64,000 bases of DNA from Devosia sp. A8/3-2 (GCA_025452255.1 CP104974.1:2210156-2274155), one strand, 5' to 3'; positions 41,221 through 52,071 are shown, counted from the first letter of the stretch. Numbers and translations: made by a program. Notes: a model not told the origin generated them from the letters alone.

Positions 41221-41653
41221 TCAGGGGCAGGACTGCACCACTGCGGAGACGTTGCCGGCACCGGCCTCGGTTGACATTGGCATCGCAGCCATTGCCGACC
41301 TGCACGGTGGCCGCGATATTGCCGCTGCCGTCCCGGCTCGTGGTCGAGGTGTGATTGGTGCCGAACTGGCCGACGCCGGCGGCATTGCTATTGCCGTTCT
41401 GCCGTGTACCGGCTCGGTTGTTGACGCCCTGCTGGCCGATGGCGCCGACATTGTTGTGGCCGAACTGCTGGCCGATGGCGGTGTTCCAATGGCCGGTCTG
41501 GTCGATGCCCAGATTGTTGTTCCAGCCAGCCCGGTAACCACCGGCGGCATTGTTGGTGCCCCACTGGTTGACCCAGACGCCGGCCGCCATGGCGGGCGCG
41601 GCGGTGACAGCGAGAACGGCGGCGATGGCGGTGGTGATGACGATGCGCTTCAT
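41221..41653 (-). CDS. Curlin-repeat protein (second)
   Basis: About 144 residues with signal peptide (IAAVLAVTAAPAMA) and repeats such as NLGIDQTGHWNTAIGQQFGH, NNVGAIGQQGVNNRAGTRQN and GNSNAAGVGQFG. Near 41264 CCAGG reads CCGAGG; without the extra G the end is VNQAGAGNVSAVVQSCP at 41221. Repeat composition resembles CsgB-like nucleators as much as CsgA; the subunit role cannot be assigned. Confidence 0.83.
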
Positions 41654-41791
41654 TTGACTTCTCCTGTTTGGCGGCGCTCCCTCCGAGCGCTTTCTGCCGA
41701 TGACGATTGGTTTAAACAGGCGAGCCGGAACGCTGACTGAACCCGCGATTCAGTTTCCGTTCATTCTCAAAGAAAAGTGAAATGGGCGGTT

Positions 41792-43375
41792 TTACCCCAG
41801 CGCAATCTCCCGCTCGATGCCGATGGCATCGAGGAAATCGCGATCATGGCTGACCACCAGCAAGGCCCCATCATAGCCCCGCAATCCGGCCTCCACCTGC
41901 TCGATGGCGTGAATATCGAGGTGGTTGGTCGGCTCGTCCGAGATCAGCAATTGCGGCGGGTTATTGCCGCCGATGGTGCAGGCGAGGCCTGCCCGCAGGG
42001 TTTCCCCACCACTGAGCGTGCCCACCACTTGCAGCGCCGCATCGGCCCGGAACATGAAACGGGCCAGCGCCGCCCGCCTGGTATTCTCATCCGCATCAGG
42101 ATTGAGATGGCGGAAATTGTCGCGAATGCTGAGGGCCGGGTCGAGCAGGCTCACCGTCTGGTCCAGCAGGGCATAGGGCGCCGAGATTCTGAACTGCACC
42201 AGCCGCCGGTGGCAATTCGCCGGTCAGCAGCCGCAACAGCGTCGTCTTGCCCGAACCATTGGGCCCGGTAATGGCGACGCGCTCCGGCCCGACAATGCCG
42301 AACGAGGCATTGGCGATGATCGGGGCATCAGCGACTGGCCCGCCGCTCAGGCTATCCACTTGCAACACCGTCCGGCCAGCCGGCAGGCCCGAGGGCGTCA
42401 GCGAGACGGAGAGCGGAGTCAGGATTTCGATCTGCGATCTGGCCTCGTTGGCGGCTTCGGAGGCCTCGTCGCGCAGGCGATTGGCCAGCGCGAATTTCCG
42501 CCGCTGGTATTCTCCGAGTTCTCCTTCATGCCGCCCAGCATGATGCGCGGAATGTCGCCCTTGGCCGCCTTGCGCTTGCCGGCGCTATCCTTGCGCGCCT
42601 TCTTTTCGGCAACGGCCTGAAGCTTGCGGTCGACTTCGGCCACCTTGCGTTCAGCCGAGGCCAATTGGTGTTCGGCCGAGGCCAGTTCCAGCGCCTTGCG
42701 CTCGCTATAATGGTCCCAATTGCCGCCATAGCTCTTGGCACCCGGGCTGGTCAGTTCGACGATGGCATCCATTTCGCGCAATAGCGTGCGGTCATGGCTG
42801 ACCACGATCGCCCCGCCGCGCCAGCGGTGCAGCAGGTCGGCCACGGCCTGCCGCCCATCGGCGTCCAGATTATTGGTGGGCTCATCGAGCAGGATCATGT
42901 CGGGTTTAGCGAGGATCAACCGCGCCAGCGCCAGCCGCGTGCGCTGGCCACCACTGAGCGTCGATATCAAGCGGTCGGTATCGAGCGCCGGCAGTTGCAC
43001 ATCGGCCAGCGCAGTCTCGATGCGGCCGGGCAGGGACCAGTCGGCTTCTCCGGCGTCTTCGGCCGTGCCCAGTCCTTGTTCGAGACGATCCAGCCGCGCA
43101 AGGTCAGCGGCGACGCCCAGATGGCCGGCGACGGTTTCAGCGGGGTCGACCTGAACGGATTGTTCCAGCACGCCAAGCGTGCCGGTCACACTGACTGAGC
43201 CGGATAGCGGCGACAAATCGCCCGTGATCAGGCGGAGCAGGGTGGATTTGCCCGTGCCGTTACGGCCGATCAGCCCCGTGCGTTCATTGCCGAAGCTGAG
43301 GTCGAGACCGGTGAAAAGTGGCTGATTGTCAGGCGTGGAATAGGAGAGCTGGTGCAGCGTGATGGAGGCGGGCAT
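41792..43375 (-). CDS. ABC-F family ATPase
   Basis: About 528 residues with two nucleotide-binding domains: GRNGTGKSTLL, LSGGQRTRLALARL and LLDEPTNNLDADG in the first; GPNGSGKTTLLRLL, LSGGETLRAGLA and SDEPTNHLD in the second. A charged linker lies between (EKKARKDSAGKRKAAKGD). No membrane segments, so an ABC-F protein acting on the ribosome rather than a transporter. Indels near 42487 (CCTGG read as CTGG) and 42200 split it. Exact subfamily not resolved. Confidence 0.86.
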
Positions 43376-43512
43376 GAACGGATTCCGAATGAGCGATGCG
43401 GGCGAGGCAGTCGGTCATCGAGAATTCCATTGGGTACCGTCCGGTCTGTGCTGCGGGTGGGGTGAAGATAGGCAGGGTGGTGGAGATGTCAAGTTTGGGT
43501 ACGCCAAGCGAA

Positions 43513-43633
43513 GAGTACCCCCTCCTAACCTCCCCTGAAAAGGGGGAGGAATCTGGCCGGGGGGCTTGCAATTATGGTGCCTCACTCTCGAACTGTCCCT
43601 CCCCTATCAGGGGGAGGCTAGGAGGGGGTACTC
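43513..43633. repeat. Intergenic inverted repeat (family D)
   Basis: GAGTACCCCCTCCTA at left and TAGGAGGGGGTACTC at right are perfect complements, with inner CCTCCCC/GGGGGAGG pairs. Sits in the 276-base gap between the ABC-F and carboxypeptidase genes; nothing else was seen there. Confidence 0.85.
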
Positions 43634-43651
43634 CGATGACTGGGCGTATCC

Positions 43652-45148
43652 CTACGCCAGATACCGCTTCTTCAAATGCGCCTTGAAGAAGTCCGCATTC
43701 AGCGGCTCACCAGTCGCCCGGGTGATCAGATCAGGCGTCGACCAGCGTGAGCCCCGGCTCCAGATGTTGTCCGAGCGCCATTGGTTGACGCCAGTGAAAT
43801 CGCCCTTACGAATATCGTCGCGCACGCCCGGCTGCACCTTTTCCAGCGCCGCCCATTGCTGTGCCGCGATCATGGCGCCCAGTGTGTAGCTGGGGAAATA
43901 GCCGAAGGCGCCGCCGGGCCAATGCACGTCCTGCATCGGGCCATCCTTGGGGTCGGCCGGGGTCGAAAGGCCCAGATATTCGGTCATCTTGGCGTCCCGG
44001 GCCTCGGGGATCTGGCTGGCTTCCAGCTTGCCGTTGACCGTGTCCTGTTCCAGCTCGTAGCGCAGGATGACATGGAGCGGGTAGGTGACTTCGTCGGCAT
44101 CGACGCGGATATAGCCGCGCTCGACATGGTTTACCTCGCTCAGAATATCGGCGATGTCCCAGCCGGGAATGGCGTCCTCGCCCAGATGCAGATGCACCAG
44201 CGGCAGGGCGAATTCCCAGAATTCGGGGCTGCGCGATAGCTGCATTTCCACAAACAGGCTTTGGCTTTCGTGAATGCCCATGCCGCGCGCCTTGCCCAGC
44301 GGCCAATGCGACCATTGCTTGGGCAGGCCCTGCTCGTAAAGGGCGTGGCCGGTTTCGTGCAGCACGCCCATCAGCGAGGACAGGAATTCGTCGGTGCGGT
44401 AGCGCGTGGTCATGCGCACATCGGTCGGCACGCCGCCACAAAAGGGGTGGTGCGATACGGCCAGCGAGCCATGGGTGAAATCAAAGCCCACCGCGCGCAT
44501 GGCGGCCGGGCCAAGTCTGCGCTGCTTTTCAATGGGGTACGGACCGCTCAGCGCCTTGCGCGGTCGCTTGGCGAGGCGTTCTTCCCGGGCCGCCAGCGCC
44601 TCGGGGACGAAGCCCTTGAGGAAGCTCTTGAGATCGCCGAACACCAGATCGAGATCGGCGGTGCGGTTGCCGGGATCGTATTGTTCCATCAGCGCGTCAT
44701 AGGGCGCGAGTTTGAGCGCCTCGGCTCGCAATTGCGCCTCTTCACGCACCAGCGCCACGACGCCTTCGAGCGCAGGCAGGAAGCTGACCCAGTCATTCTT
44801 GGCGCGCAAATCGCGCCAGAGCTGCTCGGAGCGCATGGTGGCGACAGTGCGGCGCTCGACGAATTCGGTGGGCAGGCAGGTGGCGTTGATATAGCTGCGC
44901 CGGAATTCGACCAGCGCCAGCTTCTGGTCTTCCGACTCAACCTCGTTTTCCGCCGCCGCGATCCAGTCGGCGATTTGAGGCGCGGTGGATTGGGCATGAT
45001 AGAGCCCGGCCGGGTTCGACATGGCCTCGGCCCGCTTTTCCCCGCCGCCAACGGCCATATGGGTGGCTTCGTCAGCGCCCAGAATGGAGAGCGCATGTTC
45101 CAGCGCTTCGAGTTTGCGGCCGAGATCGTCGAGTTTGCTGAAGGACAT
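43652..45148 (-). CDS. M32 metallocarboxypeptidase
   Basis: A 498-residue zinc carboxypeptidase of the Taq family. The active site HETGHALYEQG (HEXXH) lies near residue 265, followed by GIHESQSLFVEMQL, which carries the third ligand. Start ATG 45148 gives MSFSKLDDLGRKLEALEHAL. No frameshift is apparent, making it one of the longer intact frames here. Confidence 0.93.
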   Translation of the reverse strand: MSFSKLDDLGRKLEALEHALSILGADEATHMAVGGGEKRAEAMSNPAGLYHAQSTAPQIADWIAAAENEVESEDQKLALVEFRRSYINATCLPTEFVERRTVATMRSEQLWRDLRAKNDWVSFLPALEGVVALVREEAQLRAEALKLAPYDALMEQYDPGNRTADLDLVFGDLKSFLKGFVPEALAAREERLAKRPRKALSGPYPIEKQRRLGPAAMRAVGFDFTHGSLAVSHHPFCGGVPTDVRMTTRYRTDEFLSSLMGVLHETGHALYEQGLPKQWSHWPLGKARGMGIHESQSLFVEMQLSRSPEFWEFALPLVHLHLGEDAIPGWDIADILSEVNHVERGYIRVDADEVTYPLHVILRYELEQDTVNGKLEASQIPEARDAKMTEYLGLSTPADPKDGPMQDVHWPGGAFGYFPSYTLGAMIAAQQWAALEKVQPGVRDDIRKGDFTGVNQWRSDNIWSRGSRWSTPDLITRATGEPLNADFFKAHLKKRYLA

Positions 45149-45369
45149 GGCAGGCTCCAAATTTGCGCCCAGAGGTGTTCCATAGCTCGGGGTCGAGGGC
45201 AAGACATGCCCACAAAAGGGGAAGAGGCGCAGCCGGGGAGACTGCGCCTCTGGGGAAGGCCGGATCTGTTCTGGAGCCGGCCGGGCAAGGTCCTTCTGGA
45301 CCCCGCCGGGAGAACCCGGCCGCACCATTGGGGGAATGTGCGGCGGGAAACTGGGGAAGGGGATCCTGC
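45149..45369. other. Intergenic region with hairpins after flgH
   Basis: Contains AGAGGCGCAG/CTGCGCCTCT (45223-45251) and further GC-rich short inverted repeats up to 45330. No T-run follows, so a rho-independent terminator for the leftward flgF-flgH operon is possible but not certain. Confidence 0.45.
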
Positions 45370-46107
45370 CTAGAAAGGCAGGATGGCATCCATGACCTGC
45401 TGGCCATAGCGGGGCTGCTGGACATCAGTGATCTGGCCGCGACCGCCGTAGGAGATGCGGGCTTCGGCGATCTTGGCCGAGGGGATGGTGTTATTGGCGC
45501 GGATATCGGAGGGGCGCACGATGCCGGTGACAATGAGGTCACGCACTTCGAAATTCACCCGCACTTCCTGGCGGCCTTCGATCACCAGATTGCCGTTGGG
45601 CAGGATCTGGGTGACGACAGCAGCGACCGAGGTTTCCAAGCTTTCCGAGCGATTGACCGAACCCGCGCCCTTATTAGCCATGCCCGAGGTGAAATCGACG
45701 GCGGCGGAAGGATCGATGGCGCCGGCCGAGACGTCCTTGATGGCAGTGCCCGGGATGCCGCCCATGCCGGCGCTATTGGTGGCGCTGCGGCTCGAATTGG
45801 TGGCGTTGTCGATCTGGGCGCTGTCATTGATGGTGACGACGATGGTGAGGATATCGCCGATACGGTGGGCGCGCTCATCCTTGAAGAAGCCGCGGGCCGA
45901 AGTGCGATAGAGCGAATTGGCTCGGTAGGTGTCGGCAATGGCTTCGGGCATCGGCATGCGCACCGGCTGGTAGCCGGCCATGGTGGTGGGGTCCTCGATG
46001 GCGGTCAGCACCGGAGCCTTGCCGACATTGGCGAGGCGATCGGTGGTGGTGCAGGCGACCGGGGAGCAGGTGAGCAGCAGGAGGGCGGAGAGTTTGACGA
46101 GCATCAT
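45370..46107 (-). CDS. flgH: Flagellar L-ring protein FlgH
   Basis: A 245-residue lipoprotein; lipobox SPVAC places the lipidated Cys at residue 19. NSLYRTSARGFFKDERAHRI and GDILTIVVTINDSAQIDN are FlgH signatures; GRQEVRVNFEVRDLIVTGIV follows. Forms the outer-membrane ring of the basal body. Starts overlapping the flgA stop. Last gene of flgF-flgG-flgA-flgH. Confidence 0.95.
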   Translation of the reverse strand: MMLVKLSALLLLTCSPVACTTTDRLANVGKAPVLTAIEDPTTMAGYQPVRMPMPEAIADTYRANSLYRTSARGFFKDERAHRIGDILTIVVTINDSAQIDNATNSSRSATNSAGMGGIPGTAIKDVSAGAIDPSAAVDFTSGMANKGAGSVNRSESLETSVAAVVTQILPNGNLVIEGRQEVRVNFEVRDLIVTGIVRPSDIRANNTIPSAKIAEARISYGGRGQITDVQQPRYGQQVMDAILPF

Positions 46108-47063
46108 TTTAGGGCTCCTGAGCTAGAGGCCGGCAATTGAAAGGGGGCGGCGCTGACTTCGACGGCGCCGGCGGCAATGGCAGTGGCGTTGATGACGCGC
46201 TTGGAGATGAGGTTGAGCACCTGTACCGGCCCGCCGGTGGCGGCGCTGGTAATGGCTCGGCCCTTGACGGTCAGCGTCATCGGGCCCTTGCGGAAATAGA
46301 TGGTGACCAGCTGGTTCTTGGCGATCAGCTGGGGGATGGCGACGTCGGATGGCTTGAGCATCATGCCCTCCCGGGTCTGGCGGGTCAGCGCCATGCCCAC
46401 CAGCTGGTTGAGCTGGGCAATCCCGGCGGTATCGGCAAAGCGCAGCGCCACGGGGCGCATTTCGATATCGTCGGACGACAGCACGGCGCCGGCGGGCAGG
46501 TTGGCCTTGAGATGGGGCGCGTCGATCATCAATTCGAGCGTGCCGGCGACATCGAGCGGCTGGGCTTCACCGGCAATGGCGAAGCGGGCGGTAAAGGCCC
46601 CCGTGCCCGGCAGGTAGCGCACGCTGATAATGCTGGCGGGCTCGGCGACCGGCTCGGCGTTGAACGGGGCGATCCCGGTGTTGAACAGCATGTCGGCCGT
46701 CATGCCATCGGTGATGATGCCGCGCTGGCGTAGGTCAGCGGTGATCAGTGCGGTCAGGCTTGATTCATCCACGACGCTGCTGGCGCGGGTCACGCGGCTG
46801 GCGGTAGCGCCGCTGCTGTCGAACCCGGTAATGCCCACACGTGCGGCGGCGGCGGTGATGTCGGCCAGCGGCACAAGTCCGCTGGTGCCCGGCTTGGGCG
46901 AGCGGAACAGGGGCTGCTCGGCGTCGATCCCGGCCCGGTCGAACATGTCGCCCACCGTGACCACCGCCGCCGAGACGACGATGTCGGTCTTGAGTACGGG
47001 CGCGGCAAAGGCGGTGCCGACCAGCAATGTGGTGGCGAGAGCGGCAAGCAACGTGCGGGTCAT
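46104..47063 (-). CDS. flgA: Flagellar P-ring assembly chaperone FlgA
   Basis: A 319-residue periplasmic protein with signal peptide (TRTLLAALATTLLVGTAFAA). The SAF-type C-domain contains LPAGAVLSSDDIEMRPV and QLVTIYFRKGPMTLTVKGRA. Needed for FlgI polymerisation. No frameshift. A GGGAG site precedes ATG 47063, inside the gap after flgG. Confidence 0.92.
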   Translation of the reverse strand: MTRTLLAALATTLLVGTAFAAPVLKTDIVVSAAVVTVGDMFDRAGIDAEQPLFRSPKPGTSGLVPLADITAAAARVGITGFDSSGATASRVTRASSVVDESSLTALITADLRQRGIITDGMTADMLFNTGIAPFNAEPVAEPASIISVRYLPGTGAFTARFAIAGEAQPLDVAGTLELMIDAPHLKANLPAGAVLSSDDIEMRPVALRFADTAGIAQLNQLVGMALTRQTREGMMLKPSDVAIPQLIAKNQLVTIYFRKGPMTLTVKGRAITSAATGGPVQVLNLISKRVINATAIAAGAVEVSAAPFQLPASSSGALK

Positions 47064-47075
47064 CTGGGCGCTCCC

Positions 47076-47859
47076 TTAGCGAAGTTGGCTGGTGGCCTGC
47101 ATCATCGTGTCGGCGCCAGAGATGATGCGTGCATTCATCTCGTAGGCGCTGCTGCGGCGATGAGGTCGGCGATTTCGGTGACCGAATTGACATTGGCCAT
47201 TTCCGAGATAGTTCTGCAGCAGATTGCCGGTGCCATCCCGATTGGGCAATTCCACTGGGCCGGGCCGCTGGCGGCGGTTTCGGTAAACAGGTTATCGCCC
47301 AGCGATTCCGAGCCCGATTTGTTGACGAAGCGGGCGAGCTGCAGCTGGCCCAGTTCGGTGGGGTTGGTGTCGTTGTTGAGATAGGCTTCGACCACGCCAT
47401 CGGCCGAGATCGATACCGAGGTGGCGGTGCCCGGAATGGTGATATTGGGCTCGATGGCATAGCCGCTCAGAATTGACCAGCGTGCCCTCGGCGCTGCGCT
47501 CGAACGAGCCGTCGCGGGTATAGCCGGTGCGGCCATCGGGCATGGTGACCATGAAGAAGCCTTCGCCGCGGATGGCGACGTCGAGCTCGCGTTCGGTCAT
47601 GTTCACATTGCCTCGGCTCATCACGCGAGGCGTGGAGACGGTGCGCACGCCCGAGCCGATCTCGAGCCCGGCCGGCAGCATGGTGCCCCGGTCCGAGGTT
47701 TGCGACCCTGCACGGCTGATCTGCTGGTACAGCAGGTCCCGGAATTCGGCGCTGGCGCTTGTAGCCAGTGGTGCGCATGTTGGCGATATTGTTGGAAATG
47801 ACTTCGACGTTGCGTTCCTGAGCGCTCATGCCGGTCGATGCGATGTAGAGAGCTTTCAT
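47076..47859 (-). CDS. flgG: Distal rod protein FlgG
   Basis: About 261 residues. Starts [20 protein letters not shown] with [12 protein letters not shown]; the C-terminus reads [20 protein letters not shown]. Indels near 47762, 47470 (TTCGAG read as TTCTGAG), 47208 (CTCGAA read as CTCGGAA) and 47150 break the frame. Stop TAA 47076-47078. Confidence 0.92.
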
Positions 47860-47875
47860 GGCTTTTCCTCAGGGC

Positions 47876-48616
47876 TTAAGCGTTGGCATCGCCGAGACGC
47901 TGAATGGCCGAGCGGCGGAGCTCGTCCTGCTTGCTCGTCAGCGAGGCGATGGATTCTGTAGGAGCGGGTGACGCGGATCATCTCGGCCATTTCGGACACG
48001 CCCGACACATTGGAGCGTTCGACAAAGCCCTGCATGGCGCTAGTATTGGTGGCGGCCACGGGCGTGCCACCGGCATAGAGATTGCTGCCCCGGCGCGTCA
48101 GGTCCTGCACATTGGCGAATTCGACCGAGCGCAGCCGGTCCTTGGGGCCGGCGCTGGAGCTGACCGAGCCGTCGGCGGCGATCTGGATGCCGCTTTCTTC
48201 GGGGCCGAACTGGATCGGGCCGCCTTCGCCGAGCACCGGATTGCCGTTGAGGTCGACCAGCGTGCCGTTATTGCTGATCTGGAAGGAGCCGGACTTGGTC
48301 CAGCGCTCGCCGGCGCCGGTCTGCACGGCAAAGAAGCCTTCGCCATTGAGCGCGACATCGAGCTCATTGCCGGTCTGCACCATGGCGCCGCCCGACATGT
48401 CATGCATCGTCGCCCAGTCCTGTACATAGGACAGCGGCTGGTCGTGGTCTGGAAATCCCGGTCGCGGGCGACCGGCATGATATATTCTTCAAACAGCAGG
48501 TTCTCGGCCTTGAAGCCGGTGGTGTTGATGTTGGCCATATTGTTGGCCACCACATCCATCTGCCGCTGTAGCGCGATCTGCCTGCTGAGGCTGATCAGTT
48601 GCGCGTTTCCGATCAT
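47876..48616 (-). CDS. flgF: Proximal rod protein FlgF
   Basis: About 246 residues. Starts MIGNAQLISLSRQIALQRQM with NNMANINTTGFKAENLLFEE; central LNGEGFFAVQTG is the rod signature. Indels near 48452 (CCAGGAC read as CCAGAC) and 47960 interrupt it; the corrected end is SAIQRLGDANA. First gene of the leftward operon, under a sigma-54 promoter. Confidence 0.92.
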
Positions 48617-48683
48617 TGCTGATCCCCGGTGTTAACGTCCCCGAAGCCGCCGACTTCCCCAAGCCTTGGCCTCGCCGTTTACA

Positions 48684-48701
48684 TTGCAGAAACCATGCCA
48701 A
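48684..48701 (-). promoter_or_regulatory. Sigma-54 promoter of flgF operon
   Basis: Minus strand TTGGCATGGTTTCTGCAA: GG and GC separated by 10 bases, about 70 bases before the flgF ATG. Confidence 0.82.
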
Positions 48702-48787
48702 GTCGGAAAATTTAATAAAATCATATGGATAGGATTTTGGCGCTTAGCCTTGCCGGGTTAGTTCTTTCCCCTGCGGCAAAAGCTGCC

Positions 48788-48802
48788 CGGCAAATTTTGC
48801 CG
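48788..48802. promoter_or_regulatory. FlbD/ftr-like palindrome between flgF and fliL
   Basis: CGGCAAATTTTGCCG is a perfect 15-base palindrome, the cleanest of four related sites; a half-site TTGCCGGG is at 48750-48757. It lies between a leftward sigma-54 promoter and a rightward CtrA box. Confidence 0.6.
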
Positions 48803-48817
48803 CTTTGGGGTGCATTT

Positions 48818-48836
48818 GTAACCAATCGTTAACCAT
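48818..48836 (+). promoter_or_regulatory. CtrA-like box before fliL
   Basis: GTAACCAATCGTTAACCAT fits TTAA-N7-TTAACCAT with one mismatch, about 65 bases before the fliL start. Confidence 0.65.
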
Positions 48837-48898
48837 CCGGCGCTTAGCTGGACGCAGAGCCGGAATCGTCCGGAATTCCTCGTGTTTGGCAGGTTGGC

Positions 48899-49392
48899 AT
48901 GGTCGCTGAAGCAGAAGCCGGTGAAAGCGCCACCCGCAAGAAGGGGATACCCGAGCTCTTCCTCATTATCGGGGCCGCTGCCGTGGTCGTGCTGCTGGGC
49001 GGCGCGGGTCTTTATTATTTCCTCTCCTCGGGAAGCTCTGCCGAAGGCGCGGCCGATAGCCATGGCGCCACTGCCGCTGCGGCGGCGCCGACCTTTATTT
49101 TCAACCTGCCGCCGATGACGGTCAATCTCAGCAATGAGGCTGGTGGGGAATCCTTCATGCGGCTCACCATCGCGCTTGAAGTGGCCAATCAGGACGTGAT
49201 GACCGCCATCCAGCCCAGTCTGGCCAAGGTGACCGATGCGTTCCAGGTCTATCTGCGCTGAGCTGCGCAAGAGCGATCTGGAAGGTTCTGCCGGCATTTA
49301 TCGCCTCAAGGAAGAGCTGACGCGCCGCGTCAATGTTGCGATCTATCCGCAGCGTCGAGAGCATTCTGTTCAAGGAAATCTCGGTGCAGTGA
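48899..49392 (+). CDS. fliL: Flagellar basal body protein FliL
   Basis: About 164 residues: short cytoplasmic N-terminus, one membrane helix (FLIIGAAAVVVLLGGAGLYY), periplasmic domain with NLPPMTVNLSNEAGGESFMR. Frameshifts near 49261 (GCGAG read as GCTGAG, producing an early TGA) and near 49355; the corrected end is VESILFKEISVQ. Its TGA shares a base with the fliM ATG. FliL surrounds the stator. Confidence 0.9.
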
Positions 49393-50547
49393 TGGCTGGA
49401 CCAACCGATCAAGACAAGCTGTCGGAAAACTGGGGCCTCGATGCCGCCTCGGGCAAGTCCGAGGAAGCGCGCCGCAGAAGCTGCTGCCGAATGGGCGGCG
49501 ATGATCGAAGGCGCCGCCGGTGACGGGGAAGACAGCGGCGATCGCGTTCTCAATCAGGACGAGATCGATAGCCTGCTCGGGTTCGATGCCAGTGTGGGCA
49601 GCAATGTCGAGCTGACGGGCGTGCAGGCGCTGATCAATTCGGCGCTGGTCAGCTATGAACGCCTGCCCATGCTCGAAATCGTCTTCGACCGCCCGGTGCG
49701 GCTGACGACCACCTCGCTGCGCAATTTTACCTCCGACAATGTGGAGGTCACGCTCGACTCCATCTCCTCCGTCCGCTTCGGCGATTATCTCAATTCCATT
49801 CCGCTGCCGGCGATCCTGTCGGTCATTCGGGCCGAGGAATGGGAGAATTACGGGCTGTTGACCGTTGATTCCTCGCTGATCTATTCGATGATCGACGTGC
49901 TGCTGGGCGGCCGTCGCGTCGGCGGCAATATTCGTGTCGAGGGTCGGCCCTATACCACGATCGAGCTGGCGCTGGCGCGACGGATGATCGAGGTCATTCT
50001 CGACGATACCCACCGCGCGTTCGAACCGGTGACGCAGGTCAATTTCAAGCTCGAGCGCATGGAAACCAATCCGCGCTTTGCCGCAATTTCCCGGCCGGGC
50101 AATGCCGCGATTCTGATCGAACTCCGCATCGAGATGGATGATCGCGGCGGCAAGATCGAAATCCTGTTGCCCTACGCCACGATCGAGCCGATCCGCGAAC
50201 AGCTGCTACAGATGTTTATGGGCGAGAAATTCGGCCGCGACCCGATCTGGGAGGGCCATCTGGCCACCGAGATCTATTCGGCCGATGTCGAGATCGAGGC
50301 GGTGCTGCATGAGCAGGAGGTTCCGCTGTCGCGCGTGCTCAACCTCAAGACAGGCGACATGGTGATGTTTGAGCGCACGCCATCCGATCCGGTGCGCCTG
50401 CGCTGCGGCGATGTGGAACTCACCGAGGCCATTATGGGCCATATCGGCAATCATGTTTCGGTGCGGGTTACCCGCCCGCTCAATCCGCCCAAGGTCACCA
50501 TGGCGGCCTTTGAGGAACTCGACGACGACACAGTGGAAGGACGATGA
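49392..50547 (+). CDS. fliM: Flagellar motor switch protein FliM
   Basis: About 385 residues. VLNQDEIDSLLGFD is the FliM signature; YERLPMLEIVFDRPVRL and LLGGRRVGGN follow, and the SpoA domain near the end reads RVLNLKTGDMVMFE. An indel near 49480 separates the true N-terminus (MAGPTDQDKLSENWGLDAA) from the body. The C-ring component that binds CheY-P. Overlaps the next gene by 4 bases. Confidence 0.93.
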
Positions 50548-50976
50548 TGTTCGGTTTGCCCCTCGGGATATTCGTGGAAGGCGCGGTCGCCGTTCTTCTG
50601 GCTCTGACCATCGGCTATTGCATGGTCCTCAACCAGCGCCTCAAGCGGCTGCATGCCGACAAGGACGTGATGCGCCAGATGGTGGCGGACCCGGTGGGTG
50701 CCACCAATCTGGCCAACCGGGCGATCAAGGAACTCAAGCAGACGGCGGTAGAGGCTGATCTGTCGCTCAATTCCCGCCTTGAGGAAGCCGAGCGCTTCAG
50801 GAATCGAATTGGCCAATCACGTTACCTCCGGCACCGCGCTGATGGAGCGCATCGCCAAGATCACCAGCGTGGCCCGGCAGAGCCGAGCCGCCGAGCCGGT
50901 GGAACAGCCCAACAAGGTGCAGTCGGCGCTCGAACAGCTCTCCTCCCGCGTCCGCAATCGTGGGGTTGCCGCGTGA
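50544..50976 (+). CDS. DUF6468 protein in motor operon
   Basis: About 144 residues. One N-terminal membrane helix (GIFVEGAVAVLLALTIGYCM) then a charged helical region (RLKRLHADKDVMRQMVADPV, TALMERIAKITSV). The frame shifts near 50800. I match it to DUF6468, which has no known function and is found next to fliM/motE in alphaproteobacteria. It overlaps both fliM and motE by 4 bases, so its product should be made stoichiometrically with them. Confidence 0.75.
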
Positions 50977-51978
50977 AAACGGTTCGCCTGCTTCCTGTCG
51001 TGGTCATGGCCGTCGCGGCCCTCTTGGTGTTCAAGACCATCGGTCTGGTCACCAATGGCGGCTATGTGCTTGCCGGCGTGACCACCGCAAGGGCGGCAGG
51101 CGCTACCGGCAGCGAAGCTGCGCCAAGCCAGCCGGGTGAACCCACCCTCGACGATTCCGCGCCGACACTGTCCGACACGGCCCCGACTTTGGGGGCTGCC
51201 GAGACCGCGGCGGGCGGGCATGGCGAAACGGCTCCGGCCGAAAGCCCTGCGGCTGACCATGCCACTCCGGCATCCGCGACATCGGGCGACAATTGCGTTG
51301 CTGTCGATGCTGAATTGAAAGAAAACGGCTCGGTGACGACGACAGCCCCGGCTGCCGCTGGCCATGGCGAGGCCGCCCCCGCCGAAGGCGCTGCCGCCGA
51401 TCCGGCCACCAGCAGCTTTGTGGATTCCATGGCGCTGGATTGTTTCCCCTCGGGCGATGCGGTGCCGATGCAGGTCAATGCCAGCGGCATGCCCGTGCCC
51501 ATGACCAATGTGCAGGGCGGCTCGGCCACCGAAGAAAGCATCCTGCAATCGCTGGCCGCGCGCCGCACTGAACTCGAAGCCTACGAGAAAGATCTGGCCC
51601 TGCGCGCTTCGCTGGTCGATGCCGCCGAAAAGCGCGTGGCCGAGCGGCAGACGACGCTGGAGGCGCTGGAGGCGCAGATTTCCACGCTGGTCGATCAGCG
51701 CCAGGAAATGGAAGCCGGGCAATTTGCCGGTATCGTGGCCATGTACGAGACCATGAAGCCACGCGATGCCGCCAATATTTTCAATGCCTTGGACATGGAT
51801 GTGCTGTTGCGTGTCGCCAAGACCATGAACCCGCGCAAGATGTCTCCCATCCCGGGCGGCAATGGATGCCGCCCGGGCGCAGGAGCTCACCGTGCGCATG
51901 GCGGCGCTGGCCGATCAACCGGCAGCCGAGATGACGCCGGACGACTCGGCGGCCCTGCCGCAGATCGTGGGGCAATAA
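50973..51978 (+). CDS. MotE-family flagellar protein
   Basis: About 335 residues. A membrane anchor or signal (LLPVVVMAVAALLVFKTIGL), a long Ala/Pro/Glu-rich periplasmic linker of about 150 residues with repeated AAGGHGETAPAE/AAGHGEAAPAE, a coiled coil (VDAAEKRVAERQTTLEALEA) and a C-terminal MgtE-N-like domain (MKPRDAANIFNALDMDVLLR). In Sinorhizobium, MotE is a periplasmic chaperone of MotC. GTG 50973 overlaps the preceding TGA. A CCTGG site near 51853 is corrupted (CCCGGG). Confidence 0.8.
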
Positions 51979-52071
51979 GGCTTTGTCACTATTGGAGTAA
52001 GCCGCCGTTAAGCCCGGCACGCTATGGGTTAGGCACAAGAGTTTGTGTAACCCACGTGTTTTCATGGTCCC

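Noticed and set aside
52020-52060. Sigma-54 promoter before the TPR gene
   Set aside because: AGGCAC-N8-TG is close, but the invariant GC of the -12 element is missing.
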